A DNA stretch of 64,000 nt from assembly GCF_030272705.1 (NCBI RefSeq), contig NZ_JARFYM010000004.1:62001-126000 (forward strand). The letters are read 5' to 3'. The position numbers were made by a program, and so were the translations under genes. Under the pieces are notes generated by a model, which saw only the letters and a program-made list of their open reading frames with translations, did not search any database and was not told the origin of the DNA. Within the stretch, counting starts at the first letter, position 1; each line of letters begins with the position of its first letter. Of this stretch, positions 52,139-61,256 are shown piece after piece. This DNA comes from Rhizobium mayense (lineage in GTDB: Bacteria > Pseudomonadota > Alphaproteobacteria > Rhizobiales > Rhizobiaceae).

Positions 52139-52714
52139 TCAGTCCTTCTCTTCCGTTGGCTTCGAGGTGCTACCGCGTGTTTCCTCATGCGCCTCGAATA
52201 CCTGCTTGGCGAAGGTGTCGAGCAGGGTCTCGCAGGCTTTGAGCCGTTCCTGTGCTTCGGTTGCCAGCGGAGCGCCGTAAAAGTCGAGCTTTCCGATCTT
52301 TTCCAGCCAGTCTTGAAGCTTTTTCAAATCGGCGTCGTTCTCCTCAAGCTCCGCATAGGAAAACTTGCCCGCCGCCGTTTCCTTGGTGATCTCCTTTTCG
52401 AAGTCGCCGCAGCGTTCAAGAAACTCGTGGTAATGCTCGTCCCGATCCGCCTTGAAGCGAGCGATCACCTTTTCCTGCTGGCCGGGGTCGATCGCGGCAG
52501 TCTCCAGAATGACCACCTCCCCGCCCATTTCCATAATGTCGTTCTCGAGCATCTTGAAGCGGCGAACGTGCTCATCCGTCTTCGGCAGCATGCAAACGCC
52601 GTTCTGGAGATAAACAGCGCCTAGCCCTTTGATCTTGCGCCAAAGGGCCACCCGCTTGGTCGCGGGATCGGACGGTACCTTATATGTCAGCAACAGCCAT
52701 GATATCTCTGCCAT
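52139..52714 (-). CDS. ChrB N-terminal-domain protein (chromate-resistance-associated)
   Basis: 191 residues from ATG 52714 (MAEISWLLLTYKVPSDPATKRVALWRKIKGLGAVYLQNGVCMLP), the typical start of ChrB-domain proteins. The frame is open 219 bases further upstream but is not coding-like. Only the N-terminal ChrB domain is present; a full ChrB is longer. ChrB regulates chromate efflux in known systems, but no chrA is visible here. The CDF-like membrane protein directly follows. Confidence 0.82.
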   Translation of the reverse strand: MAEISWLLLTYKVPSDPATKRVALWRKIKGLGAVYLQNGVCMLPKTDEHVRRFKMLENDIMEMGGEVVILETAAIDPGQQEKVIARFKADRDEHYHEFLERCGDFEKEITKETAAGKFSYAELEENDADLKKLQDWLEKIGKLDFYGAPLATEAQERLKACETLLDTFAKQVFEAHEETRGSTSKPTEEKD

Positions 52715-52793
52715 GGTTTGCGCCAGGCCCCTTCCGGTTTTATCCCACGGGCGGCGACACGGTAGTCCCGCGTCGAACCTGGCCGGCTCTGCC

Positions 52794-53561
52794 TCACTTC
52801 CGTGACGTCGCCAACGCCTCATAGCGCGGCCGGGGATTGCCAGCGAAACGATGGGAACCGGTGTGACTGAGCCTGCTGCCGGTGTCGAGCCAAATCTCTC
52901 CGCCGAGAGCCCGCCAGCGATGACAGAAGGCAAAGTCCTCGCTGAGATAGATGCCGGTTTCTTCCTCGATTAGGCTCTCGAAGAGCGCATATTGCGTGGC
53001 TGGCGAGCGTTTGGTGCCGGGATAGGCGTGGATCGCACCGTAGCGCAGGTCGGGATAGGCGGCGATCATCTTTTCGATGACGGCACGCTTGATCAGAAGC
53101 ATGCCCGTGCCCGCATAGATAGCAGTGACGAAATCGCCGTCCCATTCGGCACTCGGACCGGTCAGCGGCGTGCCTACATAGTGCAGTGCTGCTTCTGCCA
53201 AAGTTTCAGCGTCCCTTGAGGGCACCTTTACAGCATTGCTCCAGTCATAGTCCTTGATGGGATACATGGCGGCGACCACATCCTTGTCGGCACTCAATAG
53301 CCGCATCACCTGCTCGGGCTCGAAGCTGATGTCCGCATCGACAAACAGCATATGGGTCGCCGCTGTATCATTAAGGAAGTGCGAGACGAGCGTGTTGCGG
53401 CTGCGGGTGATCAGCGCATCATTGCCGAGCAACGCCAGCGTCAATTGCACACCGGACTGCGCACCGACCTGCATCAGGGAAATGATGGATTGCATATAAT
53501 CCTTGGCGACCATACCGCCGAAACAAGGGGTGGCTATGAAGACAAGCCGGTTTTCGGTCAT
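52794..53561 (-). CDS. glycosyltransferase-like protein (GT-A fold)
   Basis: 255 residues. Nucleotide-sugar binding start LVFIATPCFGGMVAKDYMQSI and a DxD-type motif in THMLFVDADISFEPEQVMRLL near 70-85, followed by AAMYPIKDYDW and EDFAFCHRWRALGGEIWLDTG. No signal peptide or membrane segment, so cytoplasmic. Acceptor unknown; standalone gene, so surface-polysaccharide modification is only a guess. Confidence 0.8.
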   Translation of the reverse strand: MTENRLVFIATPCFGGMVAKDYMQSIISLMQVGAQSGVQLTLALLGNDALITRSRNTLVSHFLNDTAATHMLFVDADISFEPEQVMRLLSADKDVVAAMYPIKDYDWSNAVKVPSRDAETLAEAALHYVGTPLTGPSAEWDGDFVTAIYAGTGMLLIKRAVIEKMIAAYPDLRYGAIHAYPGTKRSPATQYALFESLIEEETGIYLSEDFAFCHRWRALGGEIWLDTGSRLSHTGSHRFAGNPRPRYEALATSRK

Positions 53562-53782
53562 TCACCAGATATTCCTTTTCCACCGCATGCCCGTCCGCAG
53601 AATCTAGGGAGATTCGTTGTTTCTGTGTGTACCGAATTATTGAATTTTGTTTCTGGCGACCTCGGCGCGGCAACTTGGCGTGAGCCATGCTTTTCACACG
53701 CAACGACAAGCTCAGCGATGAAGCTGGAAACGAACGTGTCGGCAGGATCCGATAAGGTTCGCGCAAGTTTCCCTATGCAGGT

Positions 53783-54037
53783 TTAAACCGTTGGGGAGTA
53801 CCAGATCGAGAATGCGGCGACTGCCGATGACACCATGACGGCAATAACTGTCATGGCCAATCTTTTTATCTGTTTCCAAGTTGCGCATTCGCGCAAGCGA
53901 GGACCCACAACAAGCTTGGCCTCCAGTCTTCGGTAACTCAGTCCGGTCGTATTGAACTCGAAAGGTACGCTGCCGCGTTCATCGAACGCGACATGGCGGC
54001 AAGAGTAGCATCGTGTAGGCGTAAAACCGGAGTCCAT
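53783..54037 (-). CDS. small hypothetical protein with C-terminal membrane helix
   Basis: 84 residues. N-terminal CYSCRHV (possible metal-binding Cys pair), FNTTGLSYRRLEAKLVVGPRL in the middle, and a hydrophobic stretch at about 62-80. The ribosome site is weak and the divergent gene starts only 26 bases away, so coding status is uncertain. Confidence 0.4.
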   Translation of the reverse strand: MDSGFTPTRCYSCRHVAFDERGSVPFEFNTTGLSYRRLEAKLVVGPRLRECATWKQIKRLAMTVIAVMVSSAVAAFSIWYSPTV

Positions 54038-54063
54038 GTCAACGCTCGCATCTGGAGGCCCCC

Positions 54064-54882
54064 TTGACGAGCATTACATCCGTCTTATCAAATAGTTATT
54101 ACCAGTATCAAAAATCTGGTTCGACAACATCGTCCTCATCGGACGATTCCGTGGCGTCCATTCTGGGCAGCAGTTCGTCCAGCAAAAGCTCATCGTCCTC
54201 TTCATCTTCTTCGACGGACGATCAGTCCTTGATACCGGCGGCCGAGCAACTGGTTGCGCAGCTCATGAACATCATGCTCAATCTGCAGTCAAACGCTTCC
54301 GGCGACGACTCCACCTCGGCGTCGGATGACAGCTCCAGCAGCACATCGGCTGCTCAACAGTGTGGCGGTCCCAACGGTCAAGGCGGTAGCCAGAGCAATA
54401 AGATCGCTGCGATGGATACGAATGGTGACGGGAGCATCAGCGAAGCAGAATTCGTCGCCGCACGTCCGTCCGACGTGAGCGAGGATCAGGCTACCACGCT
54501 GTTCGAGAGCTTTGATACCAGCAACACCGGATCGCTGACGGAAGATCAGTTGGCAAGCGCAATGCGGTCCAATGAACCACCGCCGCCGCCTTCCGGGCAA
54601 ACGCCGGACGACAGCCAGATCTCCAGCATGTTCTCCGCAATGGATACGAATGGTGACGGCAGCGTCAGCGAAGCGGAATTCGTCGCCGCACGTCCGTCCG
54701 ACGTGAGCGAGGAGCAAGCGACAACTCTGTTCGATAGTCTCGATACGACGAGTTCGGGTTCGCTGACGGAGAGCCAGCTTGAGAGCTCGATGAAGGCACA
54801 GCCACCGCAGCTTCCGGACTTCGGCTCGCTGTTCGCCTCCAACTATCAGGATGACACAACAAGCAACCTGCTTACCGTCTGA
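54064..54882 (+). CDS. serine-rich EF-hand protein with two repeated calcium-binding units
   Basis: 272 residues from TTG 54064 with GGAGG five bases upstream. No signal peptide is evident. A Ser-rich low-complexity segment spans about 25-105. EF-hand loops D118-E129 and D194-E205 share the 12-residue DTNGDGS(I/V)SEAE pattern; each is followed by a degenerate loop (DTSNTGSLTEDQ, DTTSSGSLTESQ) without the final acidic ligand. The two 76-codon units are nearly identical in DNA, a recent duplication. Calcium-binding, role unknown. Confidence 0.88.
   Translation: MTSITSVLSNSYYQYQKSGSTTSSSSDDSVASILGSSSSSKSSSSSSSSSTDDQSLIPAAEQLVAQLMNIMLNLQSNASGDDSTSASDDSSSSTSAAQQCGGPNGQGGSQSNKIAAMDTNGDGSISEAEFVAARPSDVSEDQATTLFESFDTSNTGSLTEDQLASAMRSNEPPPPPSGQTPDDSQISSMFSAMDTNGDGSVSEAEFVAARPSDVSEEQATTLFDSLDTTSSGSLTESQLESSMKAQPPQLPDFGSLFASNYQDDTTSNLLTV
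54412..54722 (+). repeat. 228-bp-spaced internal duplication in the EF-hand gene
   Basis: The block at 54412-54494 is nearly the same as 54640-54722 (a handful of base differences), offset exactly 228 bases (76 codons). It encodes the EF-hand loop plus EFVAARPSDVSE. It keeps the reading frame. Confidence 0.8.
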
Positions 54883-55393
54883 TCAAAAATAACGGTAGCA
54901 GTTCACATTCAATAATTTCTATCGGTCGGCTACTTGAGCAAGAGACGTTGGGGCCTTTCCGCCCAAGTGTGCCGGCCTTCTTCACAAGCGATCCGATCTG
55001 GGCAGACACCCTATCGAAGGGTCAGACTTCGCGCGATGAACGCGCCGGTTCCACCGGGCGCATGGCCTGTGTCATACTCGATCCGTTCAACGCCAACGAG
55101 ATGCCGACCGCTCATAACCTCGCATATGCCGAGATGATCGAAGGGGCTCCATCGAGAGACTAGCCGGTTTTTCGCTGAGTGGATGAAAAAGCCGGAGCGA
55201 AAGGGCGTGCCAGCCTGGCATTCCGAGTGAGCTGAGCGCACACGTTGGCGACCGCCGCCACAATACCCTGGCCGAATAGCTGCAACCCACTATCGGCGGT
55301 ATCCTACGGTAACTTACCACCTATCAAACGTATTTTACTACGATGTTCAGTTTGCCTGTTCTATTATTCTCTAAACAAGTGGAGGGTAACGTT
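54883..55393. other. intergenic region, one weak ORF
   Basis: 511 bases without a confident gene. A TTG-started frame at 54948-55163 (71 codons, FFTSDPIWADTLSKGQTSRDERAGS) is open but shows no recognisable family; it might be a relic. The remainder holds nothing recognisable. Confidence 0.45.
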
Positions 55394-55861
55394 ATGGCTG
55401 AAGAGAAATCGGATCCTCGTCCTTCGATGATCAGCGCGGACGAATTGCGCAAGCGAGCGCTTGAGTTGCAGCTCGTGGAGATGCAACGTGACGAAAAGAT
55501 CAGGGCACGTGAAGCCGAAAAACATGCTGAATTTATCGATGACTTCTTTCGAAAGCATATCGGCGACAAAGAGCGGGACATGATCCGCCGCGTGGTCATG
55601 AAGGCTGTGGCAGATGGGAAAGTCGAAGCGCTGGTCTACAGCTTTCCATCCGATTTTTGTTCCGACGGTGGCCGCGCCATCAATAGCCAACGCTCTGATT
55701 GGCCTTCGACCCTCCAAGGAAAAGCAAAGGAATTGTACGATCTTTTCGAGGAAGTGGCCCGTCCCCAAGGTTACGGGCTCACCGCGGCGGTCATCAATTT
55801 CCCCGGCGGGATGCCGGGCGATATCGGCTTCTTCCTGAATTGGGAAGCCCCCGTTGCCTGA
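55394..55861 (+). CDS. conserved-looking hypothetical protein
   Basis: 155 residues from ATG 55394 with GGAGGG upstream. N-terminal half is a charged coiled-coil-like helix (ADELRKRALELQLVEMQRDEKIRAREAEKHAEFIDDFFRKHIG). C-terminal half is alpha/beta (DKERDMIRRVVMKAVADGKVEALVYSFPSDFCSDGGRAIN). No family recognised, no signal peptide. Monocistronic. Confidence 0.75.
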   Translation: MAEEKSDPRPSMISADELRKRALELQLVEMQRDEKIRAREAEKHAEFIDDFFRKHIGDKERDMIRRVVMKAVADGKVEALVYSFPSDFCSDGGRAINSQRSDWPSTLQGKAKELYDLFEEVARPQGYGLTAAVINFPGGMPGDIGFFLNWEAPVA

Positions 55862-56061
55862 TATCTGCCGCAGTCTTGACGCGTGAACGGAGCCGGTGCC
55901 TGAGGGTATCGGCTTTTCCGGTTGGTTTGAAAGAGCGGAATTCGCCGCCATTCTTTCCGATCCGCTCTTAAGCGGACTCTTGCGACGACGACAGAGAAGA
56001 CATTGATCCGGCACCGCCTACCCAAGGTCAACGGGGATGTGGCTCTCGATGATGCTCGGCG

Positions 56062-57006
56062 TCACTCGCCAATCGACCAGTTATGGTCAGGATTGAATTC
56101 CTTAATGGATTCAGCGATCTTGGCGGTATCTTCACCCAGGTCTCGTTGGTAAACCACGCTCTGGTCGCTGATCATGAACGTCTGTACGCCGGTTTCGCGA
56201 TATTTGACCGGCCAGGCAATAAGCGCAAAGCCATCTGTCATGTGGCCGTTGACCACATAGCTATGTCTACCACCCAAGACATTCGGGCCCTGGCCAGTGA
56301 GAATGCGGTACCGGTAGCCGAAATAGCCTTCGCCCTTGAGCGCTTTTCCGAATGCCGCACTTTCGATCAAGTCGGCGGCAGGACTTGCATCGTCTTCCGT
56401 CTCGGCTGGCCAATAGAGCCCGTTTCTTTTGCCTTTGTCGCTGATCAACACCTGGGCATACTCGTGTATGCCGTCCCCATTTCTGGGTTCGCTCGCGTAA
56501 ACATGCTGGGCCAGGACGTAATCATGCATCGTCTGAATGGTTTGCAGCTCGTTTTCACCGATGCGCCGATTGAGAATCTCTTCAAGACCGGCTTGCGTAT
56601 CGAAAGCCCATTTCCCGTCCTCCCGTTTGACTAAGGGAAACGGGAGCGGCCATAATTTGTCGCCGACAGCAAGAATCTTGCGGTCCCAGATATCTTGCAC
56701 GGCAACCTGCCTTGCCGCACCTTCCTTGATAAGACCGAATGCAGCAATGGCTTCCTCGCTCGCCTTCAATTTTGCGCCGTCAAGCCCCAGCAGCTGCGCC
56801 AGGCCATCAACATCATTGGAAGCCATGACCGCCTTGAACCGATCGATGGCCTGCGAGGGCTGATCGAACTCAGGCGACTTGCTGCCTGAAGCGAAGCTCT
56901 CGAGTCTTTGCCGGTCCTGTGCCATTCCGGTGTGCCCGCCTGACAGGGCCAGCACCGAAGCCCCGATGATCAAAGCGGCCAGCTGCATTCCGCGTCTCGT
57001 TCTCAT
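56062..57006 (-). CDS. DUF2950 family secreted protein
   Basis: 314 residues. Signal peptide-like N-terminus MRTRRGMQLAALIIGASVLALSGG, processed near 29. The mature part matches DUF2950: SPEFDQPSQAIDRFKAVMASNDVDGLAQLLG near 45-80 and HDYVLAQHVYASEPRNGDGIHEYAQ. It is 31 bases downstream of the DUF3300 gene stop, the usual pairing for these two families. Periplasmic or cell-surface role unknown. Confidence 0.87.
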   Translation of the reverse strand: MRTRRGMQLAALIIGASVLALSGGHTGMAQDRQRLESFASGSKSPEFDQPSQAIDRFKAVMASNDVDGLAQLLGLDGAKLKASEEAIAAFGLIKEGAARQVAVQDIWDRKILAVGDKLWPLPFPLVKREDGKWAFDTQAGLEEILNRRIGENELQTIQTMHDYVLAQHVYASEPRNGDGIHEYAQVLISDKGKRNGLYWPAETEDDASPAADLIESAAFGKALKGEGYFGYRYRILTGQGPNVLGGRHSYVVNGHMTDGFALIAWPVKYRETGVQTFMISDQSVVYQRDLGEDTAKIAESIKEFNPDHNWSIGE

Positions 57007-57036
57007 TGCACTGCCTCCCCGGAAAATATCGCTTGC

Positions 57037-58446
57037 CTATCTTCTGCCGCCTCTACCGCCGCCGCCTCTGCCGCCGCCGCCCCGCGGCATGGGACGATGT
57101 CCGCCGCCACCGCGGTTCATTGACGGTCTGGGGCCGCCGCCGCCTCGACTTGCCGACGCTCTGGGGGCTGACCGAGGTGCCGCTCCCATGCTCTGACGGC
57201 CACGCTGGGACGCCATCGCCTCCCGGCGGCCCGACGACGACGCGTTGCCAAGCGCCGAAGGCTGGCGACCTCTGTTGTCAGGCCTCGAGGCTAACTTCTG
57301 CTTGTTTTGACGAGCTGCGTTTCCTGCCTGATTGGGACGGTTTGCGCCTGACGGCGTCTGGCGAGCCGCCGGCCGATCGGCTACGTTCGCCGGCCGCGTC
57401 GCCGGCTTCTGTTTCAGGCCTTGCATGGTATCCCTGCGGACGTCGGCCGCGCGGTTGACACGATCGGCCCCGGCGCCGGTACGCTGCCGATTTATATCCT
57501 GAGCCCGGTTGCGCAGGTCGTTGCGGCTATCGGACTGAAGATTGTTTCTGATTGCGGACCTGTCCATATTCGCAAGCTGTTGCCTGTCGATGTTCAGCTT
57601 GCTGCGATCCACATTCTTCCAGTCGATATCGTTCCATTTGACCTTGCCGTTGAAATTCCTGTTGTTGAAACAGTTGTTGCAGTCAACATCGACGTCTCCG
57701 CGCCAGTTGCCGCCCCATACTCCCCAATTATCCCAGTTGACGGCTGCAGCCCATGCGACGCCGGTCACCGCTGCGGCGAAGAAGGCCGCTCCGGGATAGT
57801 AATAGTTTGGGTAAGGCTCGGAATAATAGGAAACGGGCTGCGGCGCGTAGCCGGTCTGATAAAGCATTTCCGGCGGATATTGCGGAACGTAGATCTTCTC
57901 CGGATTGGTCGGCTGAATGATGACGTTGTCGTTTTGCGTCACCACGGTGATCTTTTCATCAGTCTTGATGATGCCTTTGGCGACAGCCTCGTCGCGCAAC
58001 TGCTGGATAGCGACCAGTACATCCTTCTGTTGGTTCGTCAGGGCACTACCAAACGCCTGCGTCCACTCCAGGTCGTCGCTCATCATCTTGACGACTTCCG
58101 GATAGTTCAGCAGCGAGATGACACTGCCGTCCCAATCACTCTTCGGTTTGAGATCCGCATTTTTCTTCTTCGCTTCCAGGAAACGAGCTGCCTCGACGAT
58201 TTGAAGCGGGAAAAGTGACGCTGCGGAGATGGCTGCTACCAGATCGTCAGGATAGAGCGCGATGCGGGCGACAAGGACTTCCAACTCGTCGTCCGAAAGT
58301 TGCGCCGGCTGCTCTTGGTCCGCTTGAGCCGCCGCGGGCGGATTGTTTGCGGGTGCTGTTTGCGAATAGGCTGGACGCTGCTCCTGCATTACAAGGAATG
58401 ACACGACCGATAGGCCGATAACAAGCTTTTGCACTTTCATCCCCAT
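57037..58446 (-). CDS. DUF3300 family secreted protein with Arg/Gly-rich tail
   Basis: 469 residues from ATG 58446, preceded by GGGGGAGG; the open frame upstream is not coding-like. Signal peptide MGMKVQKLVIGLSVVSFLVMQEQRPAYS, cleaved near 29. DUF3300 core about 50-270 (DDELEVLVARIALYPDDLVAAISAASLFPLQIVEAARFLE and ILQPTNPEKIYVPQYPPEMLY-like segment). The last about 170 residues are low-complexity Arg/Asn/Gly-rich, ending in repeated RGGGG blocks. Paired with DUF2950 downstream. Function unknown. Confidence 0.87.
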   Translation of the reverse strand: MGMKVQKLVIGLSVVSFLVMQEQRPAYSQTAPANNPPAAAQADQEQPAQLSDDELEVLVARIALYPDDLVAAISAASLFPLQIVEAARFLEAKKKNADLKPKSDWDGSVISLLNYPEVVKMMSDDLEWTQAFGSALTNQQKDVLVAIQQLRDEAVAKGIIKTDEKITVVTQNDNVIIQPTNPEKIYVPQYPPEMLYQTGYAPQPVSYYSEPYPNYYYPGAAFFAAAVTGVAWAAAVNWDNWGVWGGNWRGDVDVDCNNCFNNRNFNGKVKWNDIDWKNVDRSKLNIDRQQLANMDRSAIRNNLQSDSRNDLRNRAQDINRQRTGAGADRVNRAADVRRDTMQGLKQKPATRPANVADRPAARQTPSGANRPNQAGNAARQNKQKLASRPDNRGRQPSALGNASSSGRREAMASQRGRQSMGAAPRSAPRASASRGGGGPRPSMNRGGGGHRPMPRGGGGRGGGGRGGRR

Positions 58447-59387
58447 AATGATGCCTCCCCCATAGCGATTGATTTCAAACGCCGATTGCGGCCGCAGCAA
58501 ATGCGGCTTGATGGAGCTCCGTTTGGATCTCGCATCGCTTCCAAATCTGCATCGGCTGCTTGCAGAGAAGCGGGTCCCAAACCGCAATAAAGGCCGCTTG
58601 CCATATCCGATTGGCTTGCATGCGACCGCATCGCAGTTCCCGCCAAACACATCGGCTCAACCCTACCGATGCCAATGATCATATTATATCCGGTTGTATA
58701 TTGAATGTATCATACACGAAGTTACGGCAGCGCCGTTCAGCAGGCGATTACGCCGCCCTCGGCCTGGACACGCAACGCATGAGCGCTCGGCGGACTGTCG
58801 TCGCATGCGCGGATCGTTCCATTTCGTGGCGGGCCAAACTGGTATTATCGCACGAGGCCAGACGAACAATGTATCGGGTCCCTGTAGCGGGCTTTGGGAC
58901 GGTATTTGCAACGGCCGATAGGTTTCCAAACCTGCCCGCCCGTCGCAAAAGCCGCCAGCCGGTTGGTAAGGATTGGCCAGATGGCGGTTCCGGTAGATGT
59001 CACCCGCATTTGCGCCGCCAACCGGTAGCAATGGCTTACCTTCGTACTTGCCTTCACCGAGGCGGCATTCGCCTTTGCGGATGGAATCTCCTCCCGGTCA
59101 TTCTTCTTTGGCTCACTCATCGCATCCGAACGGAAACGATGGATCGCCCTCGCGGCGCTGCGACGTCATTCCGGTAGGAACAAGAATGTTCGTCGATGGT
59201 CTGTATACTGGAAGCTCGCACCCCATCGGCGAACGAACTCCAGTTGGTTCCCAAGTCGGCTGCCAGCACGTGACGCGCCGTCGCCGGACGGCGACACGGG
59301 GGATGTTACGCGATGCTACACACGCTGCGACGGCCATCGCATTAAAATCGCATCGGCGGACCAGGACGAGGATAAGAGGATAAGCAG
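58447..59387. other. gene-free region of about 940 bases
   Basis: Both strands are open in several frames but no stretch has a convincing protein pattern. An AT-rich patch near 58680-58720 (TTGTATATTGAATGTATCATACA) could carry a promoter for the flanking genes. No tRNA, IS or repeat seen. Confidence 0.45.
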
Positions 59388-59489
59388 TTGGATGAACTAC
59401 GTCTTTCTCGAACATTGCAGATGCTGTTCGCAGCCATGGCGGCGGAGCTGGCCCGTTTGACCGACGCCCCTTGCGGAAGGGGGGGCTGA
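59388..59489 (+). CDS. 33-codon small ORF abutting the SulP start
   Basis: TTG 59388 to TGA 59487-59489 encodes 33 residues beginning MDELRLSRTLQML and continuing FAAMAAELARLTDAP. GAGGA lies eight bases upstream of the TTG and the SulP ATG follows with no gap. It looks like an amphipathic helix. Could be a leader peptide that couples translation, or chance. Confidence 0.35.
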   Translation: MDELRLSRTLQMLFAAMAAELARLTDAPCGRGG

Positions 59490-61256
59490 ATGGCCGTCAG
59501 TTTTCATCTGCCCATATTGCGAGGCTTGCGCGGATTTCGCTCGGATTGGCTGCGTGGCGATATCGCTGCCGGACTGTCGATCGCGGCCGTCGGACTGCCC
59601 AGCGCCATCGCCTATCCCGCCATTGCAGGACTGCCGCCGGAAACGGGAATCTATGCGAGCATAGTCGCGCCTATTGCCTATGCTCTTTTCGGCCCTTCGC
59701 GGCTTTTGGTGGTCGGACCGGACGCCGCCACAATGACGGTGCTCGCCGCCGCGATGACCGCAGTCGTCGCGAGTTTCCCAGCTGGGGCTGAGGTCGATCG
59801 GGTGTCGATCGCAGCGGCTCTTGCGCTCGGAGTTGGGTGCTTCTGCTTTGCCGCCCGGCTATTGCGCCTCGGCGTCTTGGCGAATTTTCTCTCCCGCCCA
59901 ATCCTTGTCGGCTTCTTTGCCGGCGTATCGCTTTCGATACTCGTGGGCCAGATCAGTCGTTTCACCGGCGTGCGGATTGAATCGGATGGTCTGCTGGCAC
60001 CGATTTTCGAATTACTTCGCAAGAGCGCATCGATCCACTGGCCGTCTTTGCTATTCGGACTCGCGATGTTCTGCCTGCTTTGGGTCGCAAAGTTCATGAA
60101 CTTTCGGATACCGGGGCCTGTGCTGGTGGTTGTCGTATCCTGTCTGCTCTCTGCCCTCTTTGATTTTCAAGGGCGGGGAATTGCTGTGATTGGCGATATT
60201 CCTCGCGGACTTCCGTCAATTTCCTTGCCTGCGATCTCGCAGATGCCGCTGGACAAGATCGCGCTGGGATCGGCCGCAGTCTTCCTCGTCAGTTTCGGTG
60301 CAGGCCTCGTCGCCGCCCGGAGCTTCGGAACGCGCGCGGGCGATGAAGTCGACGCCAATCAAGAGCTGATCGGCCTGGGCGCCGCCAACATTGCTCCGGG
60401 CCTGTTTGGCTCTTTTCCGATCAGCGTATCGGACTCGAGAACAGCCATCAATCTATCGGTCGGCGGCCGCTCGCAAGTAGCCGGCCTGGTGTCCGCGGCA
60501 ACCCTGATTGCGGCATTGGTCTTCCTGCACAGCGCCTTGCGCATCCTGCCAATCCCGGCCCTTGCCGCTATATTGGCAACCGCTGCGATCGGCCTGATCG
60601 ATGTTCAGGAACTCCGGAAGATATGGCGCATCAGCCGGATGGAGTTCGTCTTCGCGTTGATCGCCATGTGGGGCGCTATCAGCTTCGGCGTCTTGAATGG
60701 TGTGATCGTCGCCATAGTCGCGACAATGGTCTACCTCCTGCGCAAGACAATGTATCCCCGCGATGGGCTTCTGGGTCGTATCCCGGGCCGCAACGGCTTT
60801 TTCGACATGCAGCGGTTTCCGGATGCTGCCGGGATCGAAGGCGTGGCAATATGCTTCATTCAGGGCAGCGTCCTGTTCTACAACGCCGACTATGTGCGGA
60901 CGCGGCTGTGCGAGATCGCGAACGGCCTTCCACCCAACTTCAACCGCTTTATTCTCGATGGCAGCGCGATCGTGCACCTCGACAGCACTGGAGCGCTGGC
61001 ACTCGATGCCGTGCGCTTGGCCCTGCGGGAGCGCGACATCGTCTTCGGGGTCGCAGAGCTGAACGCCGAGGCAAAGGGGCTGCTTGAGCGCGCGGGCGTT
61101 GCCGAACGCATGGGAGCGGAAAACTTCTTTAACGACAAGGAGTCCGTCCTCATGAGATTCCATCTCCAGAAGGAGCGCGACGGTATGACTGCTCGCGGCG
61201 GAGAAGAAGCACAGACATCGTCACCGAGGGAGGGAAATCATGAACAAGGCGTCTGA
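59490..61256 (+). CDS. SulP-family inorganic anion transporter with STAS domain
   Basis: 588 residues. About 12 membrane helices (GDIAAGLSIAAVGLPSAIAYPAIAGLPPETGIYASIVAP near the start is the SulP signature) and a cytoplasmic STAS domain at about 460-560 (FILDGSAIVHLDSTGALALDAVRLALRERDIVF). Transports sulfate, bicarbonate or another anion. The stop overlaps the PPK2 start by 17 bases. Confidence 0.93.
   Translation: MAVSFHLPILRGLRGFRSDWLRGDIAAGLSIAAVGLPSAIAYPAIAGLPPETGIYASIVAPIAYALFGPSRLLVVGPDAATMTVLAAAMTAVVASFPAGAEVDRVSIAAALALGVGCFCFAARLLRLGVLANFLSRPILVGFFAGVSLSILVGQISRFTGVRIESDGLLAPIFELLRKSASIHWPSLLFGLAMFCLLWVAKFMNFRIPGPVLVVVVSCLLSALFDFQGRGIAVIGDIPRGLPSISLPAISQMPLDKIALGSAAVFLVSFGAGLVAARSFGTRAGDEVDANQELIGLGAANIAPGLFGSFPISVSDSRTAINLSVGGRSQVAGLVSAATLIAALVFLHSALRILPIPALAAILATAAIGLIDVQELRKIWRISRMEFVFALIAMWGAISFGVLNGVIVAIVATMVYLLRKTMYPRDGLLGRIPGRNGFFDMQRFPDAAGIEGVAICFIQGSVLFYNADYVRTRLCEIANGLPPNFNRFILDGSAIVHLDSTGALALDAVRLALRERDIVFGVAELNAEAKGLLERAGVAERMGAENFFNDKESVLMRFHLQKERDGMTARGGEEAQTSSPREGNHEQGV

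Noticed and set aside
54948..55163. 71-codon TTG-started frame as a gene
   Set aside because: Open and mildly protein-like, but poor ribosome site and no family; recorded only as part of the intergenic region.
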